Positions 51,654 through 61,350 are shown, counted from the stretch's first letter. The stretch: DNA of 64,000 nt from Eshraghiella sp045129695 (GCA_045129695.1 JBGVJZ010000005.1:1-64000); one strand, 5' to 3'. Numbers and translations are program-made. The notes: a model not told the origin generated them from the letters alone.

Positions 51654-52901
51654 TCACAGCTCCGCAAGTCTTTCAAGTGCTACATATAGCTGTGAGATTT
51701 TGTACCAGGTAGGAAAATTAACATTACCTGTTACAGGTAAGTCAAATATCCGTTGAAATGCTTTCACTGCATCAGCAGTTCTCTCACCATAAATACCATC
51801 AATTGATAAAGATGGTATATTGCTGTAGGTATCCCGAATAGCGACTAATTGTTCCTGTATGGTTCTGACAGCAGTCCCGGCAGAACTAATGGTTAAAACT
51901 TCTCCCGGAAATGACAGAGGTATTCCGCTAACCTCCTCGGCAGTGTTAATATATATGTTGCTGCCATAGTAAGTCCTTAAAATCTGTAAAGCTGTATAAT
52001 TATTATCTCCAAGTGATTTTGAGCCCCATTGGCTCATTCCGCTGCAGGTAGTCCGTTTGCCATCACAATACTGCGTTAAAAGAGGTTGTTTAATGTTAGG
52101 TCTTGATACATAATCTGCAAAGACCTCATCGACAATGGCAGAGATATCTTCAAAAAAAGTTCTGTCTCTGGTCCATTTGTGGTCAAAAGCGGTTGAGGAG
52201 GTTATGGTAAAATCATAGCCTTTGTTGCGGTACCACTCAGTGTATACTCTGTTAAGTGTAAAAGAAATGATGGCAATAATATTCGCAATCAGAGTTTCTC
52301 TCGGCCATGTAGGGTATATTTCACTGCATGCAACGTTTTTAATATAATCCGGAAAGCGTACGGTAAAATTAGGTGCTGTAGAATCACTTGGAACTCCATC
52401 GTGAACCACTACAAGCTCAGGAACTACTACTTTATCCAATACGATTTCACCTGACATATCCATAGGCTTTATCTCGCTTTCAGGAATTTTTGGAGGGTAA
52501 TCGCCAAACAAAGTGTTAGGACCAATTACTATAACTGTTGCGGCGGGGTTAATGGCTGTAGGGGTTAATCTGATATTTTGTACGGAAGTCTGACCGGAAA
52601 ATAATTCGGCACCGCTGACAGAGAATGGGGCAAAACCTGCAGCTCTGATAACGATGTTATATTCAGAAAATGGCTGTTCAACTCCCGGCTCGCTGCTGTA
52701 TTCCAGAGGAGGTGCCGGAAGTGTGATTGTAGGTGTTTGCCCATTGGAATCTGTTGTGACCTCCTCCAGTATGCTTTCAGGTGCACCTGTATAGGAGATA
52801 TCTGCAATTGCACCTTCTACAGGTCTTCCTCTTTCATCTGTAATATCAACACGAAGATTTCCTTCGTCAACAAAGTCCTGCATAATTCGAAGCTGATTCA
52901 T
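51654..52901 (-). CDS. SpoIID-like protein with peptidoglycan-binding domain
   Basis: A 415-residue protein in three parts. An N-terminal carboxypeptidase-regulatory/Cna-B-like beta domain (residues about 15-115: NLRVDITDERGRPVEGAIADI) is followed by a SpoIID/LytB-like region (about 190-330: ETLIANIIAIISFTLNRVYTEW; GMSQWGSKSLG..YTALQILRTYYGS). A PG_binding_1 domain ends it (about 345-405: VRTIQEQL, IDGIYGERTADAVKAFQ). No signal peptide is seen. Similar proteins of Clostridia are linked to sporulation and spore peptidoglycan; the exact role is unknown. It is monocistronic on the minus strand. Confidence 0.83.
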   Translation of the reverse strand: MNQLRIMQDFVDEGNLRVDITDERGRPVEGAIADISYTGAPESILEEVTTDSNGQTPTITLPAPPLEYSSEPGVEQPFSEYNIVIRAAGFAPFSVSGAELFSGQTSVQNIRLTPTAINPAATVIVIGPNTLFGDYPPKIPESEIKPMDMSGEIVLDKVVVPELVVVHDGVPSDSTAPNFTVRFPDYIKNVACSEIYPTWPRETLIANIIAIISFTLNRVYTEWYRNKGYDFTITSSTAFDHKWTRDRTFFEDISAIVDEVFADYVSRPNIKQPLLTQYCDGKRTTCSGMSQWGSKSLGDNNYTALQILRTYYGSNIYINTAEEVSGIPLSFPGEVLTISSAGTAVRTIQEQLVAIRDTYSNIPSLSIDGIYGERTADAVKAFQRIFDLPVTGNVNFPTWYKISQLYVALERLAEL

Positions 52902-52985
52902 TTAATTCTCTCAAACTCATAAATGTATTCGTATTAATATATGCAGGAAAAGAATTTTTGATATATTTTAATTAACCATACCTGA

Positions 52986-53014
52986 TAGACAGCCGATTTT
53001 TTTTGTGCTATAAT
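52986..53014 (+). promoter_or_regulatory. Sigma-A promoter of argS
   Basis: TAGACA, 17-base spacer, TATAAT; no T-box is present between it and argS. Confidence 0.65.
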
Positions 53015-53046
53015 CAACCCAAATTTATAACATATACGAGGTAGTA

Positions 53047-54813
53047 ATGAAGAAGATATTAGAACAGATTACGGAAATAGTCAGCAATGCTTTTGCGGAT
53101 TGTGGATATGATGCGAAATATGGCAAAACAGGAATCTCCAACAGACCTGATTTGTGCCAGTTTCAGTGTAATGGTGCGATGGCAGCAGCCAAGGAATATC
53201 ATAAAGCACCTTTTATGATTGGCGACGAGATTGTGGCAAAGCTTGCAGATAATTCTGCATTTAAGAGTATTGAGTGTGTTAAGCCGGGCTTTATTAATAT
53301 AGTTATGAGTGATGAATTTATCGGTGATTATGTACGTGGTATGGAGTCAGAAGAGAAATTCGGCTGTGACTGTGAAGCCAAGGACGATACGATTTTTATT
53401 GATTATGGCGGAGCCAATGTTGCCAAGCCACTCCATATCGGACATCTTCGTTCAGCTGTTATCGGTGAGAGTGTTAAGAGAATCTGTGCTTATGCAGGTT
53501 ATAAGACTGTCGGTGACGTTCATCTTGGTGACTGGGGACTCCAGATGGGACTTATCATTATGGAGCTTAAAGAGCGTAAACCAAAGCTTCCGTATTTTGA
53601 TGAAAGTTTTGAGGGAGAGTATCCTACAGAAGCACCATTTACAATCTCTGAATTGGAAGAGATTTATCCATGTGCAAGCGGTAAGTCCAAAGAGAATGAG
53701 GAATTTAAGAAGGCAGCACAGCAGGCAACCTATGAGCTTCAGAGCGGAAGACGCGGATATATGGCATTATGGAAGCATATCATTAATGTATCTGTAACTG
53801 ATTTGAAGAAAAATTACGATAATCTGAATGTACATTTTGACTTATGGAAAGGCGAAAGTGATGCCCAGCCATACATCCCTGATATGGTTCAGGATATGAT
53901 AGACAGAGAAATTGCTTACGAGAGTCAGGGTGCGATTGTAGTTGATATAGCAGAAGAAGGAGATTCCAAGGAGTTCCCGCCATGTATTATCCGTAAATCG
54001 GACGGAGCGGCTAACTATGAGACCTCCGACCTTGCTACGCTTATTGAGAGAGAAGAACTCTATTCTCCAAAGGCATATATTTATCTTGCTGATAAGAGAC
54101 AGGATCTTCATTATACACAATTCTTCCGTGTTGCTAAGAAAGCCGGAATTGTTGGAGCGGATACTGACCTTAAGTTTATAGGATTCGGTACAATGAATGG
54201 AAGTGACGGCAAGCCGTTTAAGACCAGACAGGGTGGAGTACTCCGTCTTGAATATCTTATTAAGGAAATAGAAGATAAGGTATATGAGAGAATTATGGAG
54301 AATCGTACTGTCGAAGAATCTGAGGCAAGGGATACAGCCAAGATTGTAGGACTTGCTGCACTTAAATATGGAGATTTGTCCAATCAGGCGTCCAAGGATT
54401 ATGTGTTTGATATTGACAGATTTACTTCTTTTGAAGGCGATACAGGTCCATATATCCTTTATACAATTGTAAGAATTAAGTCGATTCTTAAGAAGTTTGA
54501 GGCGGAGGGCGGTGATGTTGCCGGATGTAAGATAATTAATCCTGTGACAGAGAGTGAGACGAGCTTAATGCTTGCACTTTCAAATCTCAGCGAGGTTATT
54601 AACAGTGCATTCAATGAGACGGCACCTCACAAGATTTGTAAATATATTTATGATTTATCCAATGCGTTTAATCACTTCTATCATGAGACTAAGATTCTCT
54701 CTGAAAGTGATGTAGTTAAAAAAGAGGGCTATATTGCACTTATCAATTTAGCCAAGAACGTGCTTATTACATGTACAGATTTGCTTGGAATTGAAGCACC
54801 GGAGAGAATGTAA
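53047..54813 (+). CDS. argS: Arginyl-tRNA synthetase
   Basis: Charges tRNA(Arg). The 588-residue class I synthetase has an N-terminal Add-1 domain, the HIGH signature KPLHIGHLRSAVIGE, and the KMSKS-position sequence GKPFKTRQGG, without the canonical KMSKS, as usual for ArgRS. The C-terminal DALR anticodon-binding domain (about residues 465-588) ends LLGIEAPERM. Its ATG follows ACGAGGTAGTA. It is followed by a terminator shared with the convergent PPTase gene. Confidence 0.97.
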   Translation: MKKILEQITEIVSNAFADCGYDAKYGKTGISNRPDLCQFQCNGAMAAAKEYHKAPFMIGDEIVAKLADNSAFKSIECVKPGFINIVMSDEFIGDYVRGMESEEKFGCDCEAKDDTIFIDYGGANVAKPLHIGHLRSAVIGESVKRICAYAGYKTVGDVHLGDWGLQMGLIIMELKERKPKLPYFDESFEGEYPTEAPFTISELEEIYPCASGKSKENEEFKKAAQQATYELQSGRRGYMALWKHIINVSVTDLKKNYDNLNVHFDLWKGESDAQPYIPDMVQDMIDREIAYESQGAIVVDIAEEGDSKEFPPCIIRKSDGAANYETSDLATLIEREELYSPKAYIYLADKRQDLHYTQFFRVAKKAGIVGADTDLKFIGFGTMNGSDGKPFKTRQGGVLRLEYLIKEIEDKVYERIMENRTVEESEARDTAKIVGLAALKYGDLSNQASKDYVFDIDRFTSFEGDTGPYILYTIVRIKSILKKFEAEGGDVAGCKIINPVTESETSLMLALSNLSEVINSAFNETAPHKICKYIYDLSNAFNHFYHETKILSESDVVKKEGYIALINLAKNVLITCTDLLGIEAPERM

Positions 54814-54823
54814 GAATTAATAA

Positions 54824-54858
54824 AAGCCTTTCACAGCTTTATAAGTTGTGAAAGGCTT
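54824..54858. terminator. Bidirectional terminator between argS and a PPTase gene
   Basis: AAGCCTTTCACA (54824-54835) and TGTGAAAGGCTT (54847-54858) form a 12-bp stem with an 11-base loop; the T-tracts are short. Confidence 0.75.
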
Positions 54859-55454
54859 AATTTGTATATAGAGAAATCTGCATTCTTATCATAAGAAGCA
54901 CTTGTCATATATTTGTCAGGTTCGATAAAAACAGAGTTGATATTTATTCCTCTTGGAGATAATGTTTTGATATCCTTAAAGACAATGCCCTTGCCGCTTA
55001 GCTTCGCAAGAGCCTCTTTAACGGACCATATTCTGCAAAATTCCAAATCAGGTTCAGTTGAATTGGTTATTTTTATTATTTCCTCTTCAGAGCATATTCT
55101 GGAAATATGATTAAGTGAGGATTGTCGCGCATCCTGAATGTCCAGTCCTACAGCCATGTCACTAAAAATACAGGCGGCAGCACCATTACAATGACTGATA
55201 TTAAAATGAATGTCAGGATATGCCTTTAAATATGGTTTACCATCCGCAGTTATGTCAAAATCCGGTAAAGCTGTTTCCTTATATATATTGCGAAATCCAT
55301 ACAGGAAAATCAGATAACCAAGTATGCATGAAATCCTTCCACCGTTGTGTCTGAAACGTAGTGATTTTTCCCTGCGTTTTGGCGGAAGCTTATCTATAAG
55401 CTGTTGTTCAATTTCAGGCGTTATTTTGTCATACTCTGAAAAAAGATATATCAT
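54831..55454 (-). CDS. 4'-phosphopantetheinyl transferase (Sfp type)
   Basis: A 207-residue enzyme that attaches phosphopantetheine to carrier proteins. Sfp-family motifs: KPYLKAYPDIHFNISHC (P1 region), VGLDIQD (metal-binding Asp), and FCRIWSVKEALAKLSGKG (W-x-x-K-E-A). It ends within the hairpin shared with argS. The gene lies at the 3' end of the thiamine-transport operon, 3 bases after the ATPase gene. A suitable target in this window is the carrier protein at 38.2 kb; AcpS would serve the fatty-acid carrier. Confidence 0.9.
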   Translation of the reverse strand: MIYLFSEYDKITPEIEQQLIDKLPPKRREKSLRFRHNGGRISCILGYLIFLYGFRNIYKETALPDFDITADGKPYLKAYPDIHFNISHCNGAAACIFSDMAVGLDIQDARQSSLNHISRICSEEEIIKITNSTEPDLEFCRIWSVKEALAKLSGKGIVFKDIKTLSPRGININSVFIEPDKYMTSASYDKNADFSIYKLSLSQLIKL

Positions 55455-55457
55455 TAA

Positions 55458-56198
55458 TTAGTCTCCAATGGCGTTAATAATTCTTTTCTTATAGTGGAGA
55501 AAATTCTCGGATACCAACAGATTTTCATGGCGCACATCAGATGAGGCAATAACAATTTCCTCTGTAATAGCGGCAGGGCTCTGACTTAAAATATAAATTC
55601 TGTCAGAGAGCAGTATTGCTTCGTCTATATCATGGGTTATGAATAATGTTGAGAGATTTATCTGTTTCATTATATTCATATACCACCTGTGCATATTACT
55701 TTTTGTTAAAGTGTCCAGTGCGGAAAATGGTTCATCGAGCAGTGCAATTCTGTCTGAAAACATATAGGTTCTGAGCAGTGCTGCACGCTGGCGCATTCCT
55801 CCGGATAACTGGTGGGGATATTTTGACTGTGTACCATCAAGTCCAAATTCCTGAAAATGTGAGTCTGCACGCATTCTGGCTTCCTTGCGGGACATTCCTT
55901 TAATAATCATTGGAAGTGCAACATTATCCAGTATGGTTTTGTAAGGCAGAAGTAAATCCTTCTGAAGCATGTAGCTCATGTGTCCCGATTGACCTGTTAT
56001 GTCATTGTTATCAAGGATAACTGTGCCGCTGTCAGGCACAAGGAGACCGGCAATAACATTAAAAAGAGTGGTTTTACCGCTTCCGCTTACACCCAGTATA
56101 CTCACAAGCTCACCTTCGTTAAGTGAGATTGATACATTATTCAGTATTTGTCTGTTATCAAATTGAACAGAGATATTCTCCGCTTTTAATAATGCCAT
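55458..56198 (-). CDS. thiZ: ABC transporter ATP-binding protein (thiamine precursor, ThiZ-like)
   Basis: A 246-residue ATPase: Walker A GVSGSGKTT, signature LSGGMRQRAALLR and Walker B IALLDEPFSALD. It resembles NitT/TauT-type importers. It is in the operon permease-binding protein-ATPase that follows the TPP riboswitch on the minus strand, so it powers uptake of thiamine or its pyrimidine precursor. Named ThiZ by context. Confidence 0.9.
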   Translation of the reverse strand: MALLKAENISVQFDNRQILNNVSISLNEGELVSILGVSGSGKTTLFNVIAGLLVPDSGTVILDNNDITGQSGHMSYMLQKDLLLPYKTILDNVALPMIIKGMSRKEARMRADSHFQEFGLDGTQSKYPHQLSGGMRQRAALLRTYMFSDRIALLDEPFSALDTLTKSNMHRWYMNIMKQINLSTLFITHDIDEAILLSDRIYILSQSPAAITEEIVIASSDVRHENLLVSENFLHYKKRIINAIGD

Positions 56199-56228
56199 TT
56201 TTAACTCCTAACGTCAATAAAAGAATAA

Positions 56229-57233
56229 CTATTTTGTAAGGTATTCGTTAGTAAAGCCATATCCCTTTGGAATTTCATTTTCGCAGAGTCCGTTTTCATA
56301 TACCCATGCAAAAAAGGAATCCCATCTGTCAGCATCAATAATTCCCCAGACTGAAGCATCATCCTGATATTTATCTGCTAACCATTTCTGGCTTGCAGTA
56401 CAAAGTTCCAAATCAAGGCCCTCATTGGCTTCCACAAGTATTTTGGCAGCATCCTCAGGATTATTAATGGCATATTCGTAACCTTTTTTTACTGCTTCAA
56501 GGAATTTTCCGGTTGTATCGGAATTATCGTTCATATACTCGCTGTTACCTATAATTATAGGGCTGTAATAGTCGAGCTCCCTGCCATAATCCTTGAAATA
56601 GAAGAAGTTGGTTTCAAGACCCGCAAGCTCAGTATTAACTCCGTCCCAGCCATAATAAATCCATACTGAATCAATACCGCTGTCAAAAGCTCCCTGAATA
56701 TTCTCTACATACTGCGGAATTAATTCTACCTCATTCCAGTTTCCGCCGTCATCCGTAACGACTTTTTTCATAATAGCCTGTTCAATAGGAAGCTCCCATG
56801 TGGCATAGCTGTTTTTACATAGCATGGAAGGAGAGGTAATTCCCAGCTCCTTAGGAGAGATAATTCCTGAGGTATTGTGCTGGATAATTGCTGCAATTGC
56901 AGTTATAGGTAACTGTTCATCCTCAGGTGCGGCAAATAAAGGAACAAGATAGTCCTGAAAGCTGATTCCAAACTGAGCGGTACCTGAGCCGACAACGGCT
57001 TCAGCACCGGATTCAAGAGCTTCGATTATCTCAACCTCAATTCCTGCGTCTTCAAAATATCCGAGCTTGTCTGCAACATAAATCCCGGTGTGGTTAGTGT
57101 TAGGTGTCCAGTCAAGTGCAATTGTGATTTTTTCTGTGTCAGAGTTCTTATTGGTATTATTGGCACAGCCACAGATAGCTGACATAAGCAGTGCAGCGGT
57201 TGTGACTGATAAAAATAAATTATTTTTTTTCAT
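56229..57233 (-). CDS. thiY: Substrate-binding lipoprotein for thiamine precursor (ThiY-like)
   Basis: A 334-residue lipoprotein: signal with Cys in ICGC (about residues 20-23), then a THI5-like domain with KITIALDWTPNTNHTGIYVADKLGYFEDAGIEV, which matches HMP-pyrimidine-binding proteins. It is encoded between the permease and the ATPase in the TPP-controlled operon. It overlaps the permease gene by 14 bases. Confidence 0.9.
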   Translation of the reverse strand: MKKNNLFLSVTTAALLMSAICGCANNTNKNSDTEKITIALDWTPNTNHTGIYVADKLGYFEDAGIEVEIIEALESGAEAVVGSGTAQFGISFQDYLVPLFAAPEDEQLPITAIAAIIQHNTSGIISPKELGITSPSMLCKNSYATWELPIEQAIMKKVVTDDGGNWNEVELIPQYVENIQGAFDSGIDSVWIYYGWDGVNTELAGLETNFFYFKDYGRELDYYSPIIIGNSEYMNDNSDTTGKFLEAVKKGYEYAINNPEDAAKILVEANEGLDLELCTASQKWLADKYQDDASVWGIIDADRWDSFFAWVYENGLCENEIPKGYGFTNEYLTK

Positions 57234-58005
57234 TTTTGGTATTCCTTTCCCATGGCATTACAAGCCATTTAATAACTGATACAAGCATTATCAGAAGTAA
57301 GCTTACTGCAGCAATAAAAAATATTACCGCAAACATTTTGTCATAAGCAAAAGACTTACGTACCCTTGTCATGTACACTCCAAGTCCCCGTGTTCCGCCA
57401 AGCCATTCGGAAATTACCGCACCCACAATTGAGTAGGAAACCGAAATTTTAAGACCGGCGAAAAAGTGGCTTAGGGAAGCAGGAAGTTTTATGTGGATTA
57501 ACTGTTGTATAGAATTTGCACCCATTGATTTCATTAATTTCAATGAATCCTTATCCACAGAGGCAAAGCCGTCAAGCAGACTGATTGTAATTGGGAAAAA
57601 AGTAGTAATCACAATCAGAATTATTTTTGGAAGGACTCCGTAGCCAAACCATAAAAGCAGAAGGGGTGCAATTGCAATTGATGGAATGGTCTGTGATACT
57701 ACAAGCAAAGGGTATACTGCGTTGCGTATTACCGTACATGAGTCCATTGCTATTGCAATGATGAAGCTTATGACAATTCCTATTGCAAGTCCTGTCAATG
57801 CCTCATAAATGCTGGTAAGACTGTGTTTACACAAAATCAGAAAATCCTCCTTTAATGCACACCATACTTTTACAGGACTTGGCATCATATATGATGGCAT
57901 TGCGCCTGCTGTGGACAGAATTTGCCATACAATGATTATAAGTATAACTGCAAAAAAAGGTGGCAGAGCTTTAGATATGATTTTACCGGTAAAATTTTTG
58001 TTCAT
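57220..58005 (-). CDS. thiX: ABC transporter permease (ThiX-like)
   Basis: A 261-residue permease with about six helices. The EAA loop EALTGLAIGIVISFIIA precedes, and the family motif SMGANSIQQLIHIKLPASLSHFFAGLKIS lies at residues about 155-185. It is the first gene after the TPP riboswitch and terminator. The operon order is permease, binding protein, ATPase, then the PPTase. Confidence 0.9.
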   Translation of the reverse strand: MNKNFTGKIISKALPPFFAVILIIIVWQILSTAGAMPSYMMPSPVKVWCALKEDFLILCKHSLTSIYEALTGLAIGIVISFIIAIAMDSCTVIRNAVYPLLVVSQTIPSIAIAPLLLLWFGYGVLPKIILIVITTFFPITISLLDGFASVDKDSLKLMKSMGANSIQQLIHIKLPASLSHFFAGLKISVSYSIVGAVISEWLGGTRGLGVYMTRVRKSFAYDKMFAVIFFIAAVSLLLIMLVSVIKWLVMPWERNTKNEKK

Positions 58006-58025
58006 AATAAGCTCCTTTGCGGAAT

Positions 58026-58052
58026 ATAAAAGCCCCGGAGAAATCCGAGGCT
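58026..58052 (-). terminator. Riboswitch terminator upstream of the thiamine transport operon
   Basis: On the minus strand AGCCTCGGA, loop TTTC, TCCGGGGCT and TTTTA. It lies between the TPP aptamer and the permease gene, so it is the expression platform. Confidence 0.85.
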
Positions 58053-58099
58053 GGTAAGGCTGTATAAAAAATACACCATATTATATTATGGTCATATAC

Positions 58100-58203
58100 A
58101 TCCCTACGCCGGCATTACCCGGATCAGGTACGAGACAAAATGCCTCAAGGGTCGAAGCATTATGGTAGCTTCCTCTCAGCCTGACTCATCAGGCTCCCCT
58201 AGC
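58100..58203 (-). promoter_or_regulatory. TPP riboswitch (THI element)
   Basis: Minus-strand sequence has the conserved THI-box parts: GGGGAGCCTGATGAGTCAGG, then CTGAGAGG, then GACCCTTGAGGC, and ACCTGATCCGGGTAATGCCG with CGTAGGGA. Binding of thiamine pyrophosphate would favour the downstream terminator and repress the transporter genes. Identification is secure from these blocks. Confidence 0.97.
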
Positions 58204-58276
58204 AAGAAGAAGTGTACAACTAAATAATTTTAATGTCAACACAAATTTGTATGTAATTTCATTACAATGCTCATAC

Positions 58277-58305
58277 TTGAAATATTATCCACTTCGTTTT
58301 ATAAT
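58277..58305 (+). promoter_or_regulatory. Sigma-A promoter of the Mrp-type ATPase gene
   Basis: TTGAAA, 17-base spacer, TATAAT, 45 bases before the start codon. Confidence 0.75.
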
Positions 58306-58350
58306 ATTTAAAATATGCGTTTATGCGTAGAACAATAAAGGAGAATAATG

Positions 58351-59178
58351 ATGTCAGATAAACAATGCAATAAATCCGATTGTACTGCTTCAGATTGCAA
58401 GAATTGTGTACACAATGCGAATAGAGATGAGAATATAAACTTTGAGAATCATAACAATATTAAAAATGTTATTGGTATTGTCAGCGGTAAAGGCGGTGTC
58501 GGCAAATCAACTGTAACGGCACTTATTGCAAGAAAACTTGCTAATGCAGGATATAAGGTTGGCATACTTGACGGAGATATTACCGGACCTTCAATTCCTA
58601 AGATGTTCGGACTCAGCGGAATGGTTGAGGTATCGAATTACGGAATGGAGCCTGCGGTGTCAGTTGAGGGCATTAAGATTATTTCAATGAATCTTTTGCT
58701 TGATAATGAGGAGGACCCGGTTGTTTTCAGAGGACCGATTCTTGCTTCTGCAATTAATCAGTTCTGGAATGAGGTTAACTGGGGTGAACTTGATTATCTT
58801 CTTGTAGATATGCCTCCTGGAACAGGGGATGTTCCGTTAACCGTATATCAGTCACTCCCTGTAACAGGTATTGTTATTGTTACATCTCCTCAGGAGCTTG
58901 TGCAGATGATTGTTATGAAGGCTTATAACATGGCTGGGAAGATGAATATTCCTGTGCTGGGACTTGTAGAGAATTACAGTTATTTTGAATGTCCTGACTG
59001 TAATAAGAGATATGATATTTTTGGTACAAGCCATATTGAAGAACTGGCTTCTGATTTGGGGACAGAAATAATTGCAAAACTGCCTATAATTCCTGAGGCA
59101 GCCAGACAGGCGGATGACGGAGTGGATGGCTTTGACATGATAGAGATTAATTTAGAGCCTATAACAGGTAAGCATTAG
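58351..59178 (+). CDS. Mrp/NBP35-type iron-sulfur carrier ATPase
   Basis: A 275-residue P-loop ATPase with deviant Walker A GKGGVGKST and the Mrp pattern DGDITGPSIPKMFGL and LVDMPPGTGD. The N-terminus is Cys-rich (CNKSDCTASDCKNC), and a C-P-D-C pair lies near the C-terminus. These fit Fe-S cluster carriers of the Mrp/NBP35 family. Two ATGs are adjacent (58348, 58351); the second has better spacing from AAGGAG. It is followed 13 bases later by a CPBP protease gene and may share its transcript. Confidence 0.92.
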   Translation: MSDKQCNKSDCTASDCKNCVHNANRDENINFENHNNIKNVIGIVSGKGGVGKSTVTALIARKLANAGYKVGILDGDITGPSIPKMFGLSGMVEVSNYGMEPAVSVEGIKIISMNLLLDNEEDPVVFRGPILASAINQFWNEVNWGELDYLLVDMPPGTGDVPLTVYQSLPVTGIVIVTSPQELVQMIVMKAYNMAGKMNIPVLGLVENYSYFECPDCNKRYDIFGTSHIEELASDLGTEIIAKLPIIPEAARQADDGVDGFDMIEINLEPITGKH

Positions 59179-59191
59179 GGAGGATTATGCT

Positions 59192-60175
59192 ATGAAAAAA
59201 GAAAGTATCGGAATTTCAATATGGAGAATAATTTATCCAATACTTATTTTCCTTGGTGTGGATACCATACTGACAATGTTTGTAATGTATGGATATATGT
59301 TCTATGAAATGTTTCAGATGGGAATGGATACATTTGCGAATATGGATTCGGAAATGATTGCACAGGTAACAAAAGAGCTTTTGGAGAAAATAATGAATTT
59401 TACCTATGCAAATTCCCTGTATATAACAATTGTAAGATGTGCAATTCTCGTACCGATTCTGTTTATGCTGATGCGCAAGGATGTTAAGAGAGATAAGGAG
59501 TATGGCAGACACAGGGAATATACTCCATACAACAAAGCAATGCTCCTGATACTGCCTGTTCTTGGAATTGCCGCAGCACTTTCATTTAATCATGTTGTAA
59601 TGATGGGACTTGAGATGCTTCAGGATTTCATTAACTGGTTATTAAGAGCTGTCGGAAGCGGAGAATTTGCAATTGATTTGTTTGCAAGTTTTAATGAAAC
59701 CTCGGAAATAATTTATTCAGGAAATCTTTTTATACAGATTGTGGCAACCTGTATAGGAGCACCGTTGGTTGAAGAATTGTTATTCAGAGGACTGGTATAT
59801 AAGAGAATGAGGACCCGGTTTAAAGCTCTTCCATGCATGATTATATCTTCATTGATTTTTGGTGCAGTTCATGGAAATATAGTACAGTTTGTATATGCGT
59901 TCCTGATTGGCATGATACTTGCATTTGTTTATGAAAAGTTTAAAACTATATGGGCACCTGTAATTTTCCATGCAGGAGCAAATCTTCTTTCAATTTTGTT
60001 TACTTTTATTTTGGGAGACGATGGAATAGGACTTCCTCTTGGAGGATATGTGTTAGTTACAGTAATTGAGCTGGCGATAGTGTTTGTTTTGGTATTATTA
60101 ATTGAGAAAAAGGTCAACAGACAGGAAATTAAGCCTGATAAGGCTGAAGAGATATTTGAGGAGCAGAATACATGA
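59192..60175 (+). CDS. CPBP family intramembrane metalloprotease
   Basis: A 327-residue membrane protein with about eight helices. The CPBP (Rce1-like) motifs are EELLFRGLVYKR (E-E-x3-R), FGAVHGN (F-x3-H) and FHAGANL. Members process prenylated or bacteriocin-related peptides, but most bacterial ones have no known substrate. ATG follows GGGAGGATTATGCT. The GT2 gene starts within its stop codon (ATGA). Confidence 0.9.
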   Translation: MKKESIGISIWRIIYPILIFLGVDTILTMFVMYGYMFYEMFQMGMDTFANMDSEMIAQVTKELLEKIMNFTYANSLYITIVRCAILVPILFMLMRKDVKRDKEYGRHREYTPYNKAMLLILPVLGIAAALSFNHVVMMGLEMLQDFINWLLRAVGSGEFAIDLFASFNETSEIIYSGNLFIQIVATCIGAPLVEELLFRGLVYKRMRTRFKALPCMIISSLIFGAVHGNIVQFVYAFLIGMILAFVYEKFKTIWAPVIFHAGANLLSILFTFILGDDGIGLPLGGYVLVTVIELAIVFVLVLLIEKKVNRQEIKPDKAEEIFEEQNT

Positions 60176-61191
60176 AGAAATTATTATCAGTAGCAGTACC
60201 TTGTTATAATTCACAGGATTACATGCGGAAATGTATTGATTCGCTTTTAGAGGGCGGGCAGGAAATGGAAATTATCATTGTCGATGATGGTTCCTCCGAC
60301 GATACGGCTGGTATTGCTGACTCATATGCAGGCAGATATCCTGATATATGCAAGGTAATACATCAGGAGAATGGCGGACACGGAGAGGCGGTTAATACGG
60401 GCCTTGCAAATGCAACAGGTCATTTTTTCAAAGTTGTGGACAGCGACGACAAAGTAAGCAAGGAAGCACTTATGAAGTTGTTGGAGATTATGCGCAGAAC
60501 AGTTGAGAACAAAAAAAGACTGGATATGCTTATTTCCAATTATGTATACGACAAGCAGGGCGAGAAGCGTAAAAAAGTTATTAAATATACCTCTGTGCTG
60601 CCTACAGATACTTATTTTACATGGGACGATACCGGAAGGTTTTTACAGTCACAGAATATACTCATGCATTCGGTAATCTATCGTACGGCGTTGCTTAAGG
60701 AATGTGGATTAAAATTGCCGGCACATACTTTTTATGTGGACAGTATTTTTGTATTCCAGCCATTACCGTATGTTAAGGTGATGTATTATGCGGATGTTAA
60801 TTTCTATTGGTATTTTATTGGACGTGAGGATCAGTCCGTCCATGAAAATATTATGATTAAAAGATATGATCAGCAGATTTTGGTAAATCGTCTTTTAATT
60901 GATATTTATGGCGAGGATGTTCTTAAAAATAAGAAATGTGAGAGATATATGCGTAATTATCTTCAGATGATTACAGCTGTATCCACAGTTCTTGCCCATA
61001 TATCAGGTGATGAGGACAAGCTTCGCAAGAAGGACGAACTGTGGGAATATCTAAAGGAAAAGGATGAATGTCTCTACCGCAGAGTCAGGCGGGCTGCAAT
61101 AAGCGTTGGAACTAATCTCCCGGGTAAAGGCGGCAGGAAAATTGCCATTACAGGTTACAGGGTATGTAAGAAAATTTTTAAATTTAACTAA
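60172..61191 (+). CDS. Glycosyltransferase family 2
   Basis: A 339-residue GT2 enzyme. The nucleotide-sugar site is visible as SVAVPCYNSQDYMRKCIDSLL, EIIIVDDGSSDDT and FFKVVDSDD. The second half is less conserved. It probably adds a sugar to a polysaccharide or protein; acceptor unknown. It is coupled to the CPBP protease gene by a 4-base overlap. A strong hairpin follows. Confidence 0.9.
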   Translation: MKKLLSVAVPCYNSQDYMRKCIDSLLEGGQEMEIIIVDDGSSDDTAGIADSYAGRYPDICKVIHQENGGHGEAVNTGLANATGHFFKVVDSDDKVSKEALMKLLEIMRRTVENKKRLDMLISNYVYDKQGEKRKKVIKYTSVLPTDTYFTWDDTGRFLQSQNILMHSVIYRTALLKECGLKLPAHTFYVDSIFVFQPLPYVKVMYYADVNFYWYFIGREDQSVHENIMIKRYDQQILVNRLLIDIYGEDVLKNKKCERYMRNYLQMITAVSTVLAHISGDEDKLRKKDELWEYLKEKDECLYRRVRRAAISVGTNLPGKGGRKIAITGYRVCKKIFKFN

Positions 61192-61200
61192 AATTATATA

Positions 61201-61243
61201 GGAGCTTTTGCATTATAGATTATCTATTGTGCAAAAGCTCCTT
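61201..61243 (+). terminator. Terminator after the GT2 gene
   Basis: GGAGCTTTTGCA (61201-61212) and TGCAAAAGCTCC (61230-61241), with an inner ATAGA/TCTAT stem; the T-tract is short. Confidence 0.75.
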
Positions 61244-61350
61244 AGTATTTTCTGTAAAAAATTATTCTATCTGCAAATTTCGACATACAAAAAATCTGAT
61301 TATCCAATAATTAATAAATATAATAAAAACTTATTTTAAAAATAAATTAT

